A stretch of DNA of 64,000 nucleotides, from positions 56,230,501 through 56,294,500 of the forward strand of contig CP142457.1 in assembly GCA_038049695.1 (NCBI GenBank), in the 5' to 3' direction. The notes under the pieces are model-generated. The model was not told where the DNA came from. It made no database searches and was given only the letters and a program-made list of their open reading frames with translations. The number at the start of each line of letters is the position of its first letter. The first letter of the stretch is position 1. This document shows, one piece after another, positions 6,131 through 21,450 of the stretch. The translations under genes were made by a program, and so were the position numbers. The stretch is from Cinnamomum chago (lineage: Eukaryota > Streptophyta > Magnoliopsida > Laurales > Lauraceae).

Positions 6131-9100
6131 GGCCAACCTCATCGATCCAGTCCGGACTTGACCACTTTCCATCTATAGGATAGGCATATCTCATTCAGCG
6201 AAAAGGATTCTCATGGTCTGATTCAGCCCGAGCCTAACCTGTGTCTAGCCTGCATTGGACTACATTGGGCTCCGACTTAGGCTCGTGGTCTTACCTGTGG
6301 AGGGGGGCGGGGGGGTGCGCTTTATCATCTATATTGGAGTTTGAGGGCCGTTTAGGCGGCCTTTCACAAACTCTAAGGGGAGTTTTTCATTAAAATCATC
6401 TAGAAACAAAAGGCAAACTTTTTGAAGACTTTGTATTGATGTTGTTATTAAAAAAACAAAATTGGACTGCTATTTATCGATTATCTTTGCAGCCAACATA
6501 TGTATATCTATATATATAGTAAGGCTTTTCTAAGATGTAGCTTATGTTATCCTAAGCTGAATTAACGGTAACGGTCTCACAAATCAAAGTCGACAATCTC
6601 TGTTTTTGGCACGATGGAACTCGAAAATCCAGTTTGGATTTATCGTGATTTTGGAGACGATGACTTGAGACAGTTTACGATGGAGATGATTTCACAAACG
6701 ATTTCAGCCTAGGATAAGATAAGCTGCAGCTTAGGAGAGCCCCTCTCCTACTTATATATATATATATATTTGATTGTTCATTTAGGTTTGATTGTTTGAC
6801 CTTTTCTTTAATATTATATTTATTATTTTAGCCCATGCGTTGCCTCGAGTCTTTACTGGTCTAAAAGCGAGAATGAGACCCATGAAGATTGAGTATGACT
6901 CATGTCAGAAGTAAGTGTTTAAGTGTCTAATGGCTGTGCACATCCTAAACTTGATTTGCATGGAGATGTTCACGAAATTTCCAAACTAAACATATCTTTG
7001 GTTCTATGAAATACTTGATTCTTAAACGGGTTTATGCAGGGGGAAAAATCATTACCATTAGAAACCGGAGAACCTAATATCTGCGTTTGAGAACATACTT
7101 GAAACCGACAAAATCTTGATTGCAACGAAAGAATTTCAAAAAATGACTACATTTATAATATGGGTTGGATTGGTTAGGTACTTCAATGCAAGACCACTAC
7201 ATTGAGAATCAGGAGAGATTTGGATTTACTTACTTACCTTCCAAAATAGAAAAATAATAAAATAAGATATTTTTCTTGGTAGAGAGGATTTCTATTTCAT
7301 AATATATATAGTTTATATCCTACAGCAGTGATATTAGGTCCTCTCCCTAATATGATATGAGATCTAAAGTATTCTGAGTGGGCCCCATAGATATTCTCTG
7401 TGCGCGATCGTATGGCTTATAAGCCACGTGGATGGAAAAAAATGTCCAATGGGGCAACATGTTATTCAATCTCTCACCCAATAGTAAATGTATATGGCGT
7501 CCAAGATGGTCTATACTTGGATTTTTTTGGATTCGAGTCCTTTGGGTAATTAAGGAGGGGTCCAAAGTATTGTGGACAACCTCCGTTATTAAATATACAT
7601 ATATATAGGTTTATTCTTTTATTTTATTTTTGTTCATGTTGTTTTATACATTACTTTTCCCTATTAAAAGAAAAGATTTTCTTTATTTATTTCTCTATTT
7701 TTTTTTTCATAAGCGCGAACTTTTGGGACGACCCAAGCAATTTTTAAAAAAAATTGATTCTTTTATTAATTTTCTTTATCTAATAATGAAGATTTAAGAA
7801 AATATTAAATATAAGTATGTCTCTAGTTCAATGTTAGAGGAAATGGAAAGGCTTGCTTGGAATGTAGTTGGATATGGGCACTCACGCAGCTTTCCCGCTA
7901 CATGCATCAGCGGTAAGTTAGCATTTGCCAGATTTCCTCCTCTCGCAGAGGAGGAAATCTGGAAGTTGAAGCTTTACCGCCGATAAGTACAGCGGTAAAG
8001 TGTAATTTTCAGGATTTCCTCCCCTCTAAGCGGAGGAAAACCTGTAAACGAATTCTTATCATATTTTGCCTTTTTAAAATCTTAGTTGGGTCGTTGGTCC
8101 GGGGTTTGGCCCAAACAATGTGGGATGGGCATGTTTAATTAACGTTTAAACGCAATACTATCAAATCACATAGTGAATCACTCTTTTGGTCAATTTACTT
8201 TACCGGTGAAGTAATGTGATTGGTTAAATACAAAGAGAGAGCAAGAGTGAATGTTTGAAAAAATCAGAAGGCGAAAGTGTAGCTCTTTGACTATTTATTT
8301 TAAGAAGAGTTTTTTTTGTAAGGGTGATCGTAGACAAGGCCGGCCCGCATTGGTTCGGCGATGTGGTTTAGGTTATAATAGATGGGCCGTGCTTAGAGTT
8401 TTTTTATTTGGACTCGGTCGTTGAGATTTGGAATCTTTGCCCGGCCCAAATATACATATATAATTGTAAACGAGGGACTAGTAATGCGGAGACTCAAACC
8501 CATGACCTCTCATATAGGGTGATATGACAAGGCTAGTTGAGCTACAACCTAGGACGTCAAATGAATTTTTTTTTCTTTTTTCGTTATTATATAAGTTAAA
8601 CTCAGGATATGCTAGTGCTTCATCATTTACAGGGGGGCCGGTCTTGGGCAAGCAATTTCTGGCCCGACCTGGGCCTGAGCCAGGGTCAAGTTTCTAATTT
8701 AGAAGTCGGGCCGGGCATGGATGTTCCTCGGCCCAGCCCACCCCGTCCCATGTACAACCCAAGTTGTTGTTGTTGCTTTTTTTTTTTTTGTCATTTAGTG
8801 GCTTGAGAGTGTCTCTTTCTAACTTTTTCGTTTTTTTTTTTTGAAGGAAGATGTATTTTTGGAATTTAGTATCGTTTGATGTGATCCGCTTCTTTTTATT
8901 GTCTCTTGAATTAACCCTTTACTCTACGTCACTGGTAAAGTAAGTTACCAAATAGGAAATAGTTAGTGAGAGAGAAGTGAATACATAGGGTGGGGTCCAC
9001 ACTTGATTAAATCCTACTGCAAAAGATCAATATCATTTCGGCTTTTGGGTTCGAATCCTTAGACATGAAAAGTGATTTTCATTATCGAATAGGTAGGGGG

Positions 9101-9190
9101 AATGGGCTCTCTAAAACCAAGCAGAAGATGAAATCAATATGAAGAATTGATACGGTACGTGCCTGCGTACCTCAATTTAGGTTGAGTATG
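6131..9190 (+). repeat. Satellite monomer copy 3
   Basis: Full copy, 3,060 bases, (TA)8. It has a private A in AAAAGGATTCTC near 6207. It carries the CACGTG allele near 7425, GTAATGTG near 8213, and a G in ACAGGGGGGCC near 8633 shared with copies 18-20. Its second (TA)n tract is short, which removes the plus-strand ORF seen in other copies. Hairpin 7928-7962; SINE A box 8533-8544. Confidence 0.97.
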
Positions 9191-12100
9191 GGCCAACCTC
9201 ATCGATCCAGTCCGGACTTGACCACTTTCCATCTATAGGATAGGCATATCTCATTCAGCGAAAAGGCTTCTCATGGTCTGATTCAGCCCGAGCCTAACCT
9301 GTGTCTAGCCTGCATTGGACTACATTGGGCTCCGACTTAGGCTCGTGGTCTTACCTGTGGAGGGGGGCGGGGGGGTGCGCTTTATCATCTATATTGGAGT
9401 TTGAGGGCCGTTTAGGCGGCCTTTCACAAACTCTAAGGGGAGTTTTTCATTAAAATCATCTAGAAACAAAAGGCAAACTTTTTGAAGACTTTGTATTGAT
9501 GTTGTTATTAAAAAAACAAAATTGGACTGCTATTTATCGATTATCTTTGCAGCCAACATATGTATATCTATATATATAGTAAGGCTTTTCTAAGATGTAG
9601 CTTATGTTATCCTAAGCTGAATTAACGGTAACGGTCTCACAAATCAAAGTCGACAATCTCTGTTTTTGGCACGATGGAACTCGAAAATCCAGTTTGGATT
9701 TATCGTGATTTTGGAGACGATGACTTGAGACAGTTTACGATGGAGATTATTTCACAAACGATTTCAGCCTAGGATAAGATAAGCTGCAGCTTAGGAGAGC
9801 CCCTCTCCTACTTATATATATATATTTGATTGTTCATTTAGGTTTGATTGTTTGACCTTTTCTTTAATATTATATTTATTATTTTAGCCCATGCGTTGCC
9901 TCGAGTCTTTACTGGTCTAAAAGCGAGAATGAGACCCATGAAGATTGAGTATGACTCATGTCAGAAGTAAGTGTTTAAGTGTCTAATGGCTGTGCACATC
10001 CTAAACTTGATTTGCATGGAGATGTTCACGAAATTTCCAAACTAAACATATCTTTGGTTCTATGAAATACTTGATTCTTAAACGGGTTTATGCAGGGGGA
10101 AAAATCATTACCATTAGAAACCGGAGAACCTAATATCTGCGTTTGAGAACATACTTGAAACCGACAAAATCTTGATTGCAACGAAAGAATTTCAAAAAAT
10201 GACTACATTTATAATATGGGTTGGATTGGTTAGGTACTTCAATGCAAGACCACTACATTGAGAATCAGGAGAGATTTGGATTTACTTACTTACCTTCCAA
10301 AATAGAAAAATAATAAAATAAGATATTTTTCTTGGTAGAGAGGATTTCTATTTCATAATATATATAGTTTATATCCTACAGCAGTGATATTAGGTCCTCT
10401 CCCTAATATGATATGAGATCTAAAGTATTCTGAGTGGGCCCCATAGATATTCTCTGTGCGCGATCGTATGGCTTATAAGCCATGTGGATGGAAAAAAATG
10501 TCCAATGGGGCAACATGTTATTCAATCTCTCACCCAATAGTAAATGTATATGGCGTCCAAGATGGTCTATACTTGGATTTTTTTGGATTCGAGTCCTTTG
10601 GGTAATTAAGGAGGGGTCCAAAGTATTGTGGACAACCTCCGTTATTAAATATACATATATATATATAGGTTTATTCTTTTATTTTATTTTTGTTCATGTT
10701 GTTTTATACATTACTTTTCCCTATTAAAAGAAAAGATTTTCTTTATTTATTTCTCTATTTTTTTTTTCATAAGCGCGAACTTTTGGGACGACCCAAGCAA
10801 TTTTTAAAAAAAATTGATTCTTTTATTAATTTTCTTTATCTAATAATGAAGATTTAAGAAAATATTAAATATAAGTATGTCTCTAGTTCAATGTTAGAGG
10901 AAATGGAAAGGCTTGCTTGGAATGTAGTTGGATATGGGCACTCACGCAGCTTTCCCGCTACATGCATCAGCGGTAAGTTAGCATTTGCCAGATTTCCTCC
11001 TCTCGCAGAGGAGGAAATCTGGAAGTTGAAGCTTTACCGCCGATAAGTACAGCGGTAAAGTGTAATTTTCAGGATTTCCTCCCCTCTAAGCGGAGGAAAA
11101 CCTGTAAACGAATTCTTATCATATTTTGCCTTTTTAAAATCTTAGTTGGGTCGTTGGTCCGGGGTTTGGCCCAAACAATGTGGGATGGGCATGTTTAATT
11201 AACGTTTAAACGCAATACTATCAAATCACATAGTGAATCACTCTTTTGGTCAATTTACTTTACCGGTGAAGTAATGTGATTGGTTAAATACAAAGAGAGA
11301 GCAAGAGTGAATGTTTGAAAAAATCAGAAGGCGAAAGTGTAGCTCTTTGACTATTTATTTTAAGAAGAGTTTTTTTTGTAAGGGTGATCGTAGACAAGGC
11401 CGGCCCGCATTGGTTCGGCGATGTGGTTTAGGTTATAATAGATGGGCCGTGCTTAGAGTTTTTTTATTTGGACTCGGTCGTTGAGATTTGGAATCTTTGC
11501 CCGGCCCAAATATACATATATAATTGTAAACGAGGGACTAGTAATGCGGAGACTCAAACCCATGACCTCTCATATAGGGTGATATGACAAGGCTAGTTGA
11601 GCTACAAACTAGGACGTCAAATGAATTTTTTTTTCTTTTTTCGTTATTATATAAGTTAAACTCAGGATATGCTAGTGCTTCATCATTTACAGGCGGGCCG
11701 GTCTTGGGCAAGCAATTTCTGGCCCGACCTGGGCCTGAGCCAGGGTCAAGTTTCTAATTTAGAAGTCGGGCCGGGCATGGATGTTCCTCGGCCCAGCCCA
11801 CCCCGTCCCATGTACAACCCAAGTTGTTGTTGTTGCTTTTTTTTTTTTTTTGTCATTTAGTGGCTTGAGAGTGTCTCTTTCTAACTTTTTCGTTTTTTTT
11901 TTTGAAGGAAGATGTATTTTTGGAATTTAGTATCGTTTGATGTGATCCGCTTCTTTTTATTGTCTCTTGAATTAACCCTTTACTCTACGTCACTGGTAAA
12001 GTAAGTTACCAAATAGGAAATAGTTAGTGAGAGAGAAGTGAATACATAGGGTGGGGTCCACACTTGATTAAATCCTACTGCAAAAGATCAATATCATTTC

Positions 12101-12251
12101 GGCTTTTGGGTTCGAATCCTTAGACATGAAAAGTGATTTTCATTATCGAATAGGTAGGGGGAATGGGCTCTCTAAAACCAAGCAGAAGATGAAATCAATA
12201 TGAAGAATTGATACGGTACGTGCCTGCGTACCTCAATTTAGGTTGAGTATG
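9191..12251 (+). repeat. Satellite monomer copy 4
   Basis: Full copy, 3,061 bases, with the shortest main TA tract of the array, (TA)6. It has a private T in GGAGATTATTTC near 9748. It shares ACAAACTAGG (near 11608, beside the SINE start) only with copy 7. Hairpin 10988-11022; SINE A box 11593-11604. Confidence 0.97.
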
Positions 12252-15200
12252 GGCCAACCTCATCGATCCAGTCCGGACTTGACCACTTTCCATCTATAGG
12301 ATAGGCATATCTCATTCAGCGAAAAGGCTTCTCATGGTCTGATTCAGCCCGAGCCTAACCTGTGTCTAGCCTGCATTGGACTACATTGGGCTCCGACTTA
12401 GGCTCGTGGTCTTACCTGTGGAGGGGGGCGGGGGGGTGCGCTTTATCATCTATATTGGAGTTTGAGGGCCGTTTAGGCGGCCTTTCACAAACTCTAAGGG
12501 GAGTTTTTCATTAAAATCATCTAGAAACAAAAGGCAAACTTTTTGAAGACTTTGTATTGATGTTGTTATTAAAAAAACAAAATTGGACTGCTATTTATCG
12601 ATTATCTTTGCAGCCAACATATGTATATCTATATATATAGTAAGGCTTTTCTAAGATGTAGCTTATGTTATCCTAAGCTGAATTAACGGTAACGGTCTCA
12701 CAAATCAAAGTCGACAATCTCTGTTCTTGGCACGATGGAACTCGAAAATCCAGTTTGGATTTATCGTGATTTTGGAGACGATGACTTGAGACAGTTTACG
12801 ATGGAGATGATTTCACAAACGATTTCAGCCTAGGATAAGATAAGCTGCAGCTTAGGAGAGCCCCTCTCCTACTTATATATATATATATTTGATTGTTCAT
12901 TTAGGTTTGATTGTTTGACCTTTTCTTTAATATTATATTTATTATTTTAGCCCATGCGTTGCCTCGAGTCTTTACTGGTCTAAAAGCGAGAATGAGACCC
13001 ATGAAGATTGAGTATGACTCATGTCAGAAGTAAGTGTTTAAGTGTCTAATGGCTGTGCACATCCTAAACTTGATTTGCATGGAGATGTTCACGAAATTTC
13101 CAAACTAAACATATCTTTGGTTCTATGAAATACTTGATTCTTAAACGGGTTTATGCAGGGGGAAAAATCATTACCATTAGAAACCGGAGAACCTAATATC
13201 TGCGTTTGAGAACATACTTGAAACCGACAAAATCTTGATTGCAACGAAAGAATTTCAAAAAATGACTACATTTATAATATGGGTTGGATTGGTTAGGTAC
13301 TTCAATGCAAGACCACTACATTGAGAATCAGGAGAGATTTGGATTTACTTACTTACCTTCCAAAATAGAAAAATAATAAAATAAGATATTTTTCTTGGTA
13401 GAGAGGATTTCTATTTCATAATATATATAGTTTATATCCTACAGCAGTGATATTAGGTCCTCTCCCTAATATGATATGAGATCTAAAGTATTCTGAGTGG
13501 GCCCCATAGATATTCTCTGTGCGCGATCGTATGGCTTATAAGCCATGTGGATGGAAAAAAATGTCCAATGGGGCAACATGTTATTCAATCTCTCACCCAA
13601 TAGTAAATGTATATGGCGTCCAAGATGGTCTATACTTGGATTTTTTTGGATTCGAGTCCTTTGGGTAATTAAGGAGGGGTCCAAAGTATTGTGGACAACC
13701 TCCGTTATTAAATATACATATATATATAGGTTTATTCTTTTATTTTATTTTTGTTCATGTTGTTTTATACATTACTTTTCCCTATTAAAAGAAAAGATTT
13801 TCTTTATTTATTTCTCTATTTTTTTTTTCATAAGCGCGATCTTTTGGGACGACCCAAGCAATTTTTAAAAAAAATTGATTCTTTTATTAATTTTCTTTAT
13901 CTAATAATGAAGATTTAAGAAAATATTAAATATAAGTATGTCTCTCGTTCAATGTTAAAGGAAATGGAAAGGCTTGCTTGGAATGTAGTTGGATATGGGC
14001 ACTCACGCAGCTTTCCCGCTACATGCATCAGCGGTAAGTTAGCATTTGCCAGATTTCCTCCTCTCGCAGAGGAGGAAATCTGGAAGTTGAAGCTTTACCG
14101 CCGATAAGTACAGCGGTAAAGTGTAATTTTCAGGATTTCCTCCCCTCTAAGCGGAGGAAAACCTGTAAACGAATTCTTATCATATTTTGCCTTTTTAAAA
14201 TCTTAGTTGGGTCGTTGGTCCGGGGTTTGGCCCAAACAATGTGGGATGGGCATGTTTAATTAACGTTTAAACGCAATACTATCAAATCACATAGTGAATC
14301 ACTCTTTTGGTCAATTTACTTTACCGGTGAAGTAAAGTGATTGGTTAAATACAAAGAGAGAGCAAGAGTGAATGTTTGAAAAAATCAAAAGGCGAAAGTG
14401 TAGCTCTTTGACTATTTATTTTAAGAAGAGTTTTTTTTGTAAGGGTGATCGTAGACAAGGCCGGCCCGCATTGGTTCGGCGATGTGGTTTAGGTTATAAT
14501 AGATGGGCCGTGCTTAGAGTTTTTTTATTTGGACTCGGTCGTTGAGATTTGGAATCTTTGCCCGGCCCAAATATACATATATAATTGTAAACGAGGGACT
14601 AGTAATGCGGAGACTCAAACCCATGACCTCTCATATAGGGTGATATGACAAGGCTAGTTGAGCTACAACCTAGGACGTCAAATGAATTTTTTTTTTCTTT
14701 TTTCGTTATTATATAAGTTAAACTCAGGATATGCTAGTGCTTCATCATTTACAGGCGGGCCGGTCTTGGGCAAGCAATTTCTGGCCCGACCTGGGCCTGA
14801 GCCAGGGTCAAGTTTCTAATTTAGAAGTCGGGCCGGGCATGGATGTTCCTCGGCCCAGCCCACCCCGTCCCATGTACAACCCAAGTTGTTGTTGTTGCTT
14901 TTTTTTTTTTTGTCATTTAGTGGCTTGAGAGTGTCTCTTTCTAACTTTTTCGTTTTTTTTTTTTGAAGGAAGATGTATTTTTGGAATTTAGTATCGTTTG
15001 ATGTGATCCGCTTCTTTTTATTGTCTCTTGAATTAACCCTTTACTCTACGTCACTGGTAAAGTAAGTTACCAAATAGGAAATAGTTAGTGAGAGAGAAGT
15101 GAATACATAGGGTGGGGTCCACACTTGATTAAATCCTACTGCAAAAGATCAATATCATTTCGGCTTTTGGGTTCGAATCCTTAGACATGAAAAGTGATTT

Positions 15201-15312
15201 TCATTATCGAATAGGTAGGGGGAATGGGCTCTCTAAAACCAAGCAGAAGATGAAATCAATATGAAGAATTGATACGGTACGTGCCTGCGTACCTCAATTT
15301 AGGTTGAGTATG
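12252..15312 (+). repeat. Satellite monomer copy 5
   Basis: Full copy, 3,061 bases, (TA)7. It carries a three-variant haplotype, GCGCGATC near 13838, CTCTCGTTC near 13946 and GTTAAAGG near 13957, found elsewhere only in copies 9 and 10. It also has ATCAAAAGG near 14388, shared only with copy 9. Hairpin 14049-14083; SINE A box 14654-14665. Confidence 0.97.
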
Positions 15313-18300
15313 GGCCAACCTCATCGATCCAGTCCGGACTTGACCACTTTCCATCTATAGGATAGGCATATCTCATTCAGCGAAAAGGCTCCTCATGGTC
15401 TGATTCAGCCCGAGCCTAACCTGTGTCTAGCCTGCATTGGACTACATTGGGCTCCGACTTAGGCTCGTGGTCTTACCTGTGGAGGGGGGCGGGGGGGGTG
15501 CGCTTTATCATCTATATTGGAGTTTGAGGGCCGTTTAGGCGGCCTTTCACAAACTCTAAGGGGAGTTTTTCATTAAAATCATCTAGAAACAAAAGGCAAA
15601 CTTTTTGAAGACTTTGTATTGATGTTGTTATTAAAAAAACAAAATTGGACTGCTATTTATCGATTATCTTTGCAGCCAACATATGTATATCTATATATAT
15701 AGTAAGGCTTTTCTAAGATGTAGCTTATGTTATCCTAAGCTGAATTAACGGTAACGGTCTCACAAATCAAAGTCGACAATCTCTGTTCTTGGCACGATGG
15801 AACTCGAAAATCCAGTTTGGATTTATCGTGATTTTGGAGACGATGACTTGAGACAGTTTACGATGGAGATGATTTCACAAACGATTTCAGCCTAGGATAA
15901 GATAAGCTGCAGCTTAGGAGAGCCCCTCTCCTACTTATATATATATATATATTTGATTGTTCATTTAGGTTTGATTGTTTGACCTTTTCTTTAATATTAT
16001 ATTTATTATTTTAGCCCATGCGTTGCCTCGAGTCTTTACTGGTCTAAAAGCGAGAATGAGACCCATGAAGATTGAGTATGACTCATGTCAGAAGTAAGTG
16101 TTTAAGTGTCTAATGGCTGTGCACATCCTAAACTTGATTTGCATGGAGATGTTCACGAAATTTCCAAACTAAACATATCTTTGGTTCTATGAAATACTTG
16201 ATTCTTAAACGGGTTTATGCAGGGGGAAAAATCATTACCATTAGAAACCGGAGAACCTAATATCTGCGTTTGAGAACATACTTGAAACCGACAAAATCTT
16301 GATTGCAACGAAAGAATTTCAAAAAATGACTACATTTATAATATGGGTTGGATTGGTTAGGTACTTCAATGCAAGACCACTACATTGAGAATCAGGAGAG
16401 ATTTGGATTTACTTACTTACCTTCCAAAATAGAAAAATAATAAAATAAGATATTTTTCTTGGTAGAGAGGATTTCTATTTCATAATATATATAGTTTATA
16501 TCCTACAGCAGTGATATTAGGTCCTCTCCCTAATATGATATGAGATCTAAAGTATTCTGAGTGGGCCCCATAGATATTCTCTGTGCGCGATCGTATGGCT
16601 TATAAGCCATGTGGATGGAAAAAAATGTCCAATGGGGCAACATGTTATTCAATCTCTCACCCAATAGTAAATGTATATGGCGTCCAAGATGGTCTATACT
16701 TGGATTTTTTTGGATTCGAGTCCTTTGGGTAATTAAGGAGGGGTCCAAAGTATTGTGGACAACCTCCGTTATTAAATATACATATATATATAGGTTTATT
16801 CTTTTATTTTATTTTTGTTCATGTTGTTTTATACATTACTTTTCCCTATTAAAAGAAAAGATTTTCTTTATTTATTTCTCTATTTTTTTTTTTCATAAGC
16901 GCGAACTTTTGGGACGACCCAAGCAATTTTTAAAAAAAATTGATTCTTTTATTAATTTTCTTTATCTAATAATGAAGATTTAAGAAAATATTAAATATAA
17001 GTATGTCTCTAGTTCAATGTTAGAGGAAATGGAAAGGCTTGCTTGGAATGTAGTTGGATATGGGCACTCACGCAGCTTTCCCGCTACATGCATCAGCGGT
17101 AAGTTAGCATTTGCCAGATTTCCTCCTCTCGCAGAGGAGGAAATCTGGAAGTTGAAGCTTTACCGCCGATAAGTACAGCGGTAAAGTGTAATTTTCAGGA
17201 TTTCCTCCCCTCTAAGCGGAGGAAAACCTGTAAACGAATTCTTATCATATTTTGCCTTTTTAAAATCTTAGTTGGGTCGTTGGTCCGGGGTTTGGCCCAA
17301 ACAATGTGGGATGGGCATGTTTAATTAACGTTTAAACGCAATACTATCAAATCACATAGTGAATCACTCTTTTGGTCAATTTACTTTACCGGTGAAGTAA
17401 TGTGATTGGTTAAATACAAAGAGAGAGCAAGAGTGAATGTTTGAAAAAATCAGAAGGCGAAAGTGTAGCTCTTTGACTATTTATTTTAAGAAGAGTTTTT
17501 TTTGTAAGGGTGATCGTAGACAAGGCCGGCCCGCATTGGTTCGGCGATGTGGTTTAGGTTATAATAGATGGGCCGTGCTTAGAGTTTTTTTATTTGGACT
17601 CGGTCGTTGAGATTTGGAATCTTTGCCCGGCCCAAATATACATATATAATTGTAAACGAGGGACTAGTAATGCGGAGACTCAAACCCATGACCTCTCATA
17701 TAGGGTGATATGACAAGGCTAGTTGAGCTACAACCTAGGACGTCAAATGAATTTTTTTTTCTTTTTTCGTTATTATATAAGTTAAACTCAGGATATGCTA
17801 GTGCTTCATCATTTACAGGCGGGCCGGTCTTGGGCAAGCAATTTCTGGCCCGACCTGGGCCTGAGCCAGGGTCAAGTTTCTAATTTAGAAGTCGGGCCGG
17901 GCATGGATGTTCCTCGGCCCAGCCCACCCCGTCCCATGTACAACCCAAGTTGTTGTTGTTGCTTTTTTTTTTTTTTTTTGTCATTTAGTGGCTTGAGAGT
18001 GTCTCTTTCTAACTTTTTCGTTTTTTTTTTTGAAGGAAGATGTATTTTTGGAATTTAGTATCGTTTGATGTGATCCGCTTCTTTTTATTGTCTCTTGAAT
18101 TAACCCTTTACTCTACGTCACTGGTAAAGTAAGTTACCAAATAGGAAATAGTTAGTGAGAGAGAAGTGAATACATAGGGTGGGGTCCACACTTGATTAAA
18201 TCCTACTGCAAAAGATCAATATCATTTCGGCTTTTGGGTTCGAATCCTTAGACATGAAAAGTGATTTTCATTATCGAATAGGTAGGGGGAATGGGCTCTC

Positions 18301-18379
18301 TAAAACCAAGCAGAAGATGAAATCAATATGAAGAATTGATACGGTACGTGCCTGCGTACCTCAATTTAGGTTGAGTATG
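15313..18379 (+). repeat. Satellite monomer copy 6
   Basis: Full copy, 3,067 bases, (TA)8, G-tract of 8. It shares AAGGCTCCTC near 15388 only with copy 10. So the boundary from copy 5 into copy 6 resembles the boundary from copy 9 into copy 10. One extra T in the T-run near 16890 is shared with copy 8. Hairpin 17114-17148; SINE A box 17719-17730. Confidence 0.97.
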
Positions 18380-21300
18380 GGCCAACCTCATCGATCCAGT
18401 CCGGACTTGACCACTTTCCATCTATAGGATAGGCATATCTCATTCAGCGAAAAGGCTTCTCATGGTCTGATTCAGCCCGAGCCTAACCTGTGTCTAGCCT
18501 GCATTGGACTACATTGGGCTCCGACTTAGGCTCGTGGTCTTACCTGTGGAGGGGGGCGGGGGGGGTGCGCTTTATCATCTATATTGGAGTTTGAGGGCCG
18601 TTTAGGCGGCCTTTCACAAACTCTAAGGGGAGTTTTTCATTAAAATCATCTAGAAACAAAAGGCAAACTTTTTGAAGACTTTGTATTGATGTTGTTATTA
18701 AAAAAACAAAATTGGACTGCTATTTATCGATTATCTTTGCAGCCAACATATGTATATCTATATATATAGTAAGGCTTTTCTAAGATGTAGCTTATGTTAT
18801 CCTAAGCTGAATTAACGGTAACGGTCTCACAAATCAAAGTCGACAATCTCTGTTCTTGGCACGATGGAACTCGAAAATCCAGTTTGGATTTATCGTGATT
18901 TTGGAGACGATGACTTGAGACAGTTTACGATGGAGATGATTTCACAAACGATTTCAGCCTAGGATAAGATAAGCTGCAGCTTAGGAGAGCCCCTCTCCTA
19001 CTTATATATATATATATATATATTTGATTGTTCATTTAGGTTTGATTGTTTGACCTTTTCTTTAATATTATATTTATTATTTTAGCCCATGCGTTGCCTC
19101 GAGTCTTTACTGGTCTAAAAGCGAGAATGAGACCCATGAAGATTGAGTATGACTCATGTCAGAAGTAAGTGTTTAAGTGTCTAATGGCTGTGCACATCCT
19201 AAACTTGATTTGCATGGAGATGTTCACGAAATTTCCAAACTAAACATATCTTTGGTTCTATGAAATACTTGATTCTTAAACGGGTTTATGCAGGGGGAAA
19301 AATCATTACCATTAGAAACCGGAGAACCTAATATCTGCGTTTGAGAACATACTTGAAACCGACAAAATCTTGATTGCAACGAAAGAATTTCAAAAAATGA
19401 CTACATTTATAATATGGGTTGGATTGGTTAGGTACTTCAATGCAAGACCACTACATTGAGAATCAGGAGAGATTTGGATTTACTTACTTACCTTCCAAAA
19501 TAGAAAAATAATAAAATAAGATATTTTTCTTGGTAGAGAGGATTTCTATTTCATAATATATATAGTTTATATCCTACAGCAGTGATATTAGGTCCTCTCC
19601 CTAATATGATATGAGATCTAAAGTATTCTGAGTGGGCCCCATAGATATTCTCTGTGCGCGATCGTATGGCTTATAAGCCATGTGGATGGAAAAAAATGTC
19701 CAATGGGGCAACATGTTATTCAATCTCTCACCCAATAGTAAATGTATATGGCGTCCAAGATGGTCTATACTTGGATTTTTTTGGATTCGAGTCCTTTGGG
19801 TAATTAAGGAGGGGTCCAAAGTATTGTGGACAACCTCCGTTATTAAATATACATATATATATATAGGTTTATTCTTTTATTTTATTTTTGTTCATGTTGT
19901 TTTATACATTACTTTTCCCTATTAAAAGAAAAGATTTTCTTTATTTATTTCTCTATTTTTTTTTTCATAAGCGCGAACTTTTGGGACGACCCAAGCAATT
20001 TTTAAAAAAAATTGATTCTTTTATTAATTTTCTTTATCTAATAATGAAGATTTAAGAAAATATTAAATATAAGTATGTCTCTAGTTCAATGTTAGAGGAA
20101 ATGGAAAGGCTTGCTTGGAATGTAGTTGGATATGGGCACTCACGCAGCTTTCCCGCTACATGCATCAGCGGTAAGTTAGCATTTGCCAGATTTCCTCCTC
20201 TCGCAGAGGAGGAAATCTGGAAGTTGAAGCTTTACCGCCGATAAGTACAGCGGTAAAGTGTAATTTTCAGGATTTCCTCCCCTCTAAGCGGAGGAAAACC
20301 TGTAAACGAATTCTTATCATATTTTGCCTTTTTAAAATCTTAGTTGGGTCGTTGGTCCGGGGTTTGGCCCAAACAATGTGGGATGGGCATGTTTAATTAA
20401 CGTTTAAACGCAATACTATCAAATCACATAGTGAATCACTCTTTTGGTCAATTTACTTTACCGGTGAAGTAATGTGATTGGTTAAATACAAAGAGAGAGC
20501 AAGAGTGAATGTTTGAAAAAATCAGAAGGCGAAAGTGTAGCTCTTTGACTATTTATTTTAAGAAGAGTTTTTTTTGTAAGGGTGATCGTAGACAAGGCCG
20601 GCCCGCATTGGTTCGGCGATGTGGTTTAGGTTATAATAGATGGGCCGTGCTTAGAGTTTTTTTATTTGGACTCGGTCGTTGAGATTTGGAATCTTTGCCC
20701 GGCCCAAATATACATATATAATTGTAAACGAGGGACTAGTAATGCGGAGACTCAAACCCATGACCTCTCATATAGGGTGATATGACAAGGCTAGTTGAGC
20801 TACAAACTAGGACGTCAAATGAATTTTTTTTTCTTTTTTCGTTATTATATAAGTTAAACTCAGGATATGCTAGTGCTTCATCATTTACAGGCGGGCCGGT
20901 CTTGGGCAAGCAATTTCTGGCCCGACCTGGGCCTGAGCCAGGGTCAAGTTTCTAATTTAGAAGTCGGGCCGGGCATGGATGTTCCTCGGCCCAGCCCACC
21001 CCGTCCCATGTACAACCCAAGTTGTTGTTGTTGCTTTTTTTTTTTTTTTTGTCATTTAGTGGCTTGAGAGTGTCTCTTTCTAACTTTTTCGTTTTTTTTT
21101 TTGAAGGAAGATGTATTTTTGGAATTTAGTATCGTTTGATGTGATCCGCTTCTTTTTATTGTCTCTTGAATTAACCCTTTACTCTACGTCACTGGTAAAG
21201 TAAGTTACCAAATAGGAAATAGTTAGTGAGAGAGAAGTGAATACATAGGGTGGGGTCCACACTTGATTAAATCCTACTGCAAAAGATCAATATCATTTCG

Positions 21301-21450
21301 GCTTTTGGGTTCGAATCCTTAGACATGAAAAGTGATTTTCATTATCGAATAGGTAGGGGGAATGGGCTCTCTAAAACCAAGCAGAAGATGAAATCAATAT
21401 GAAGAATTGATACGGTACGTGCCTGCGTACCTCAATTTAGGTTGAGTATG
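18380..21450 (+). repeat. Satellite monomer copy 7
   Basis: Full copy, 3,071 bases, (TA)10, G-tract of 8. It has ACAAACTAGG near 20804, shared with copy 4. A long second TA tract truncates the plus-strand ORF to 81 codons. Hairpin 20186-20220; SINE A box 20791-20802. Confidence 0.97.
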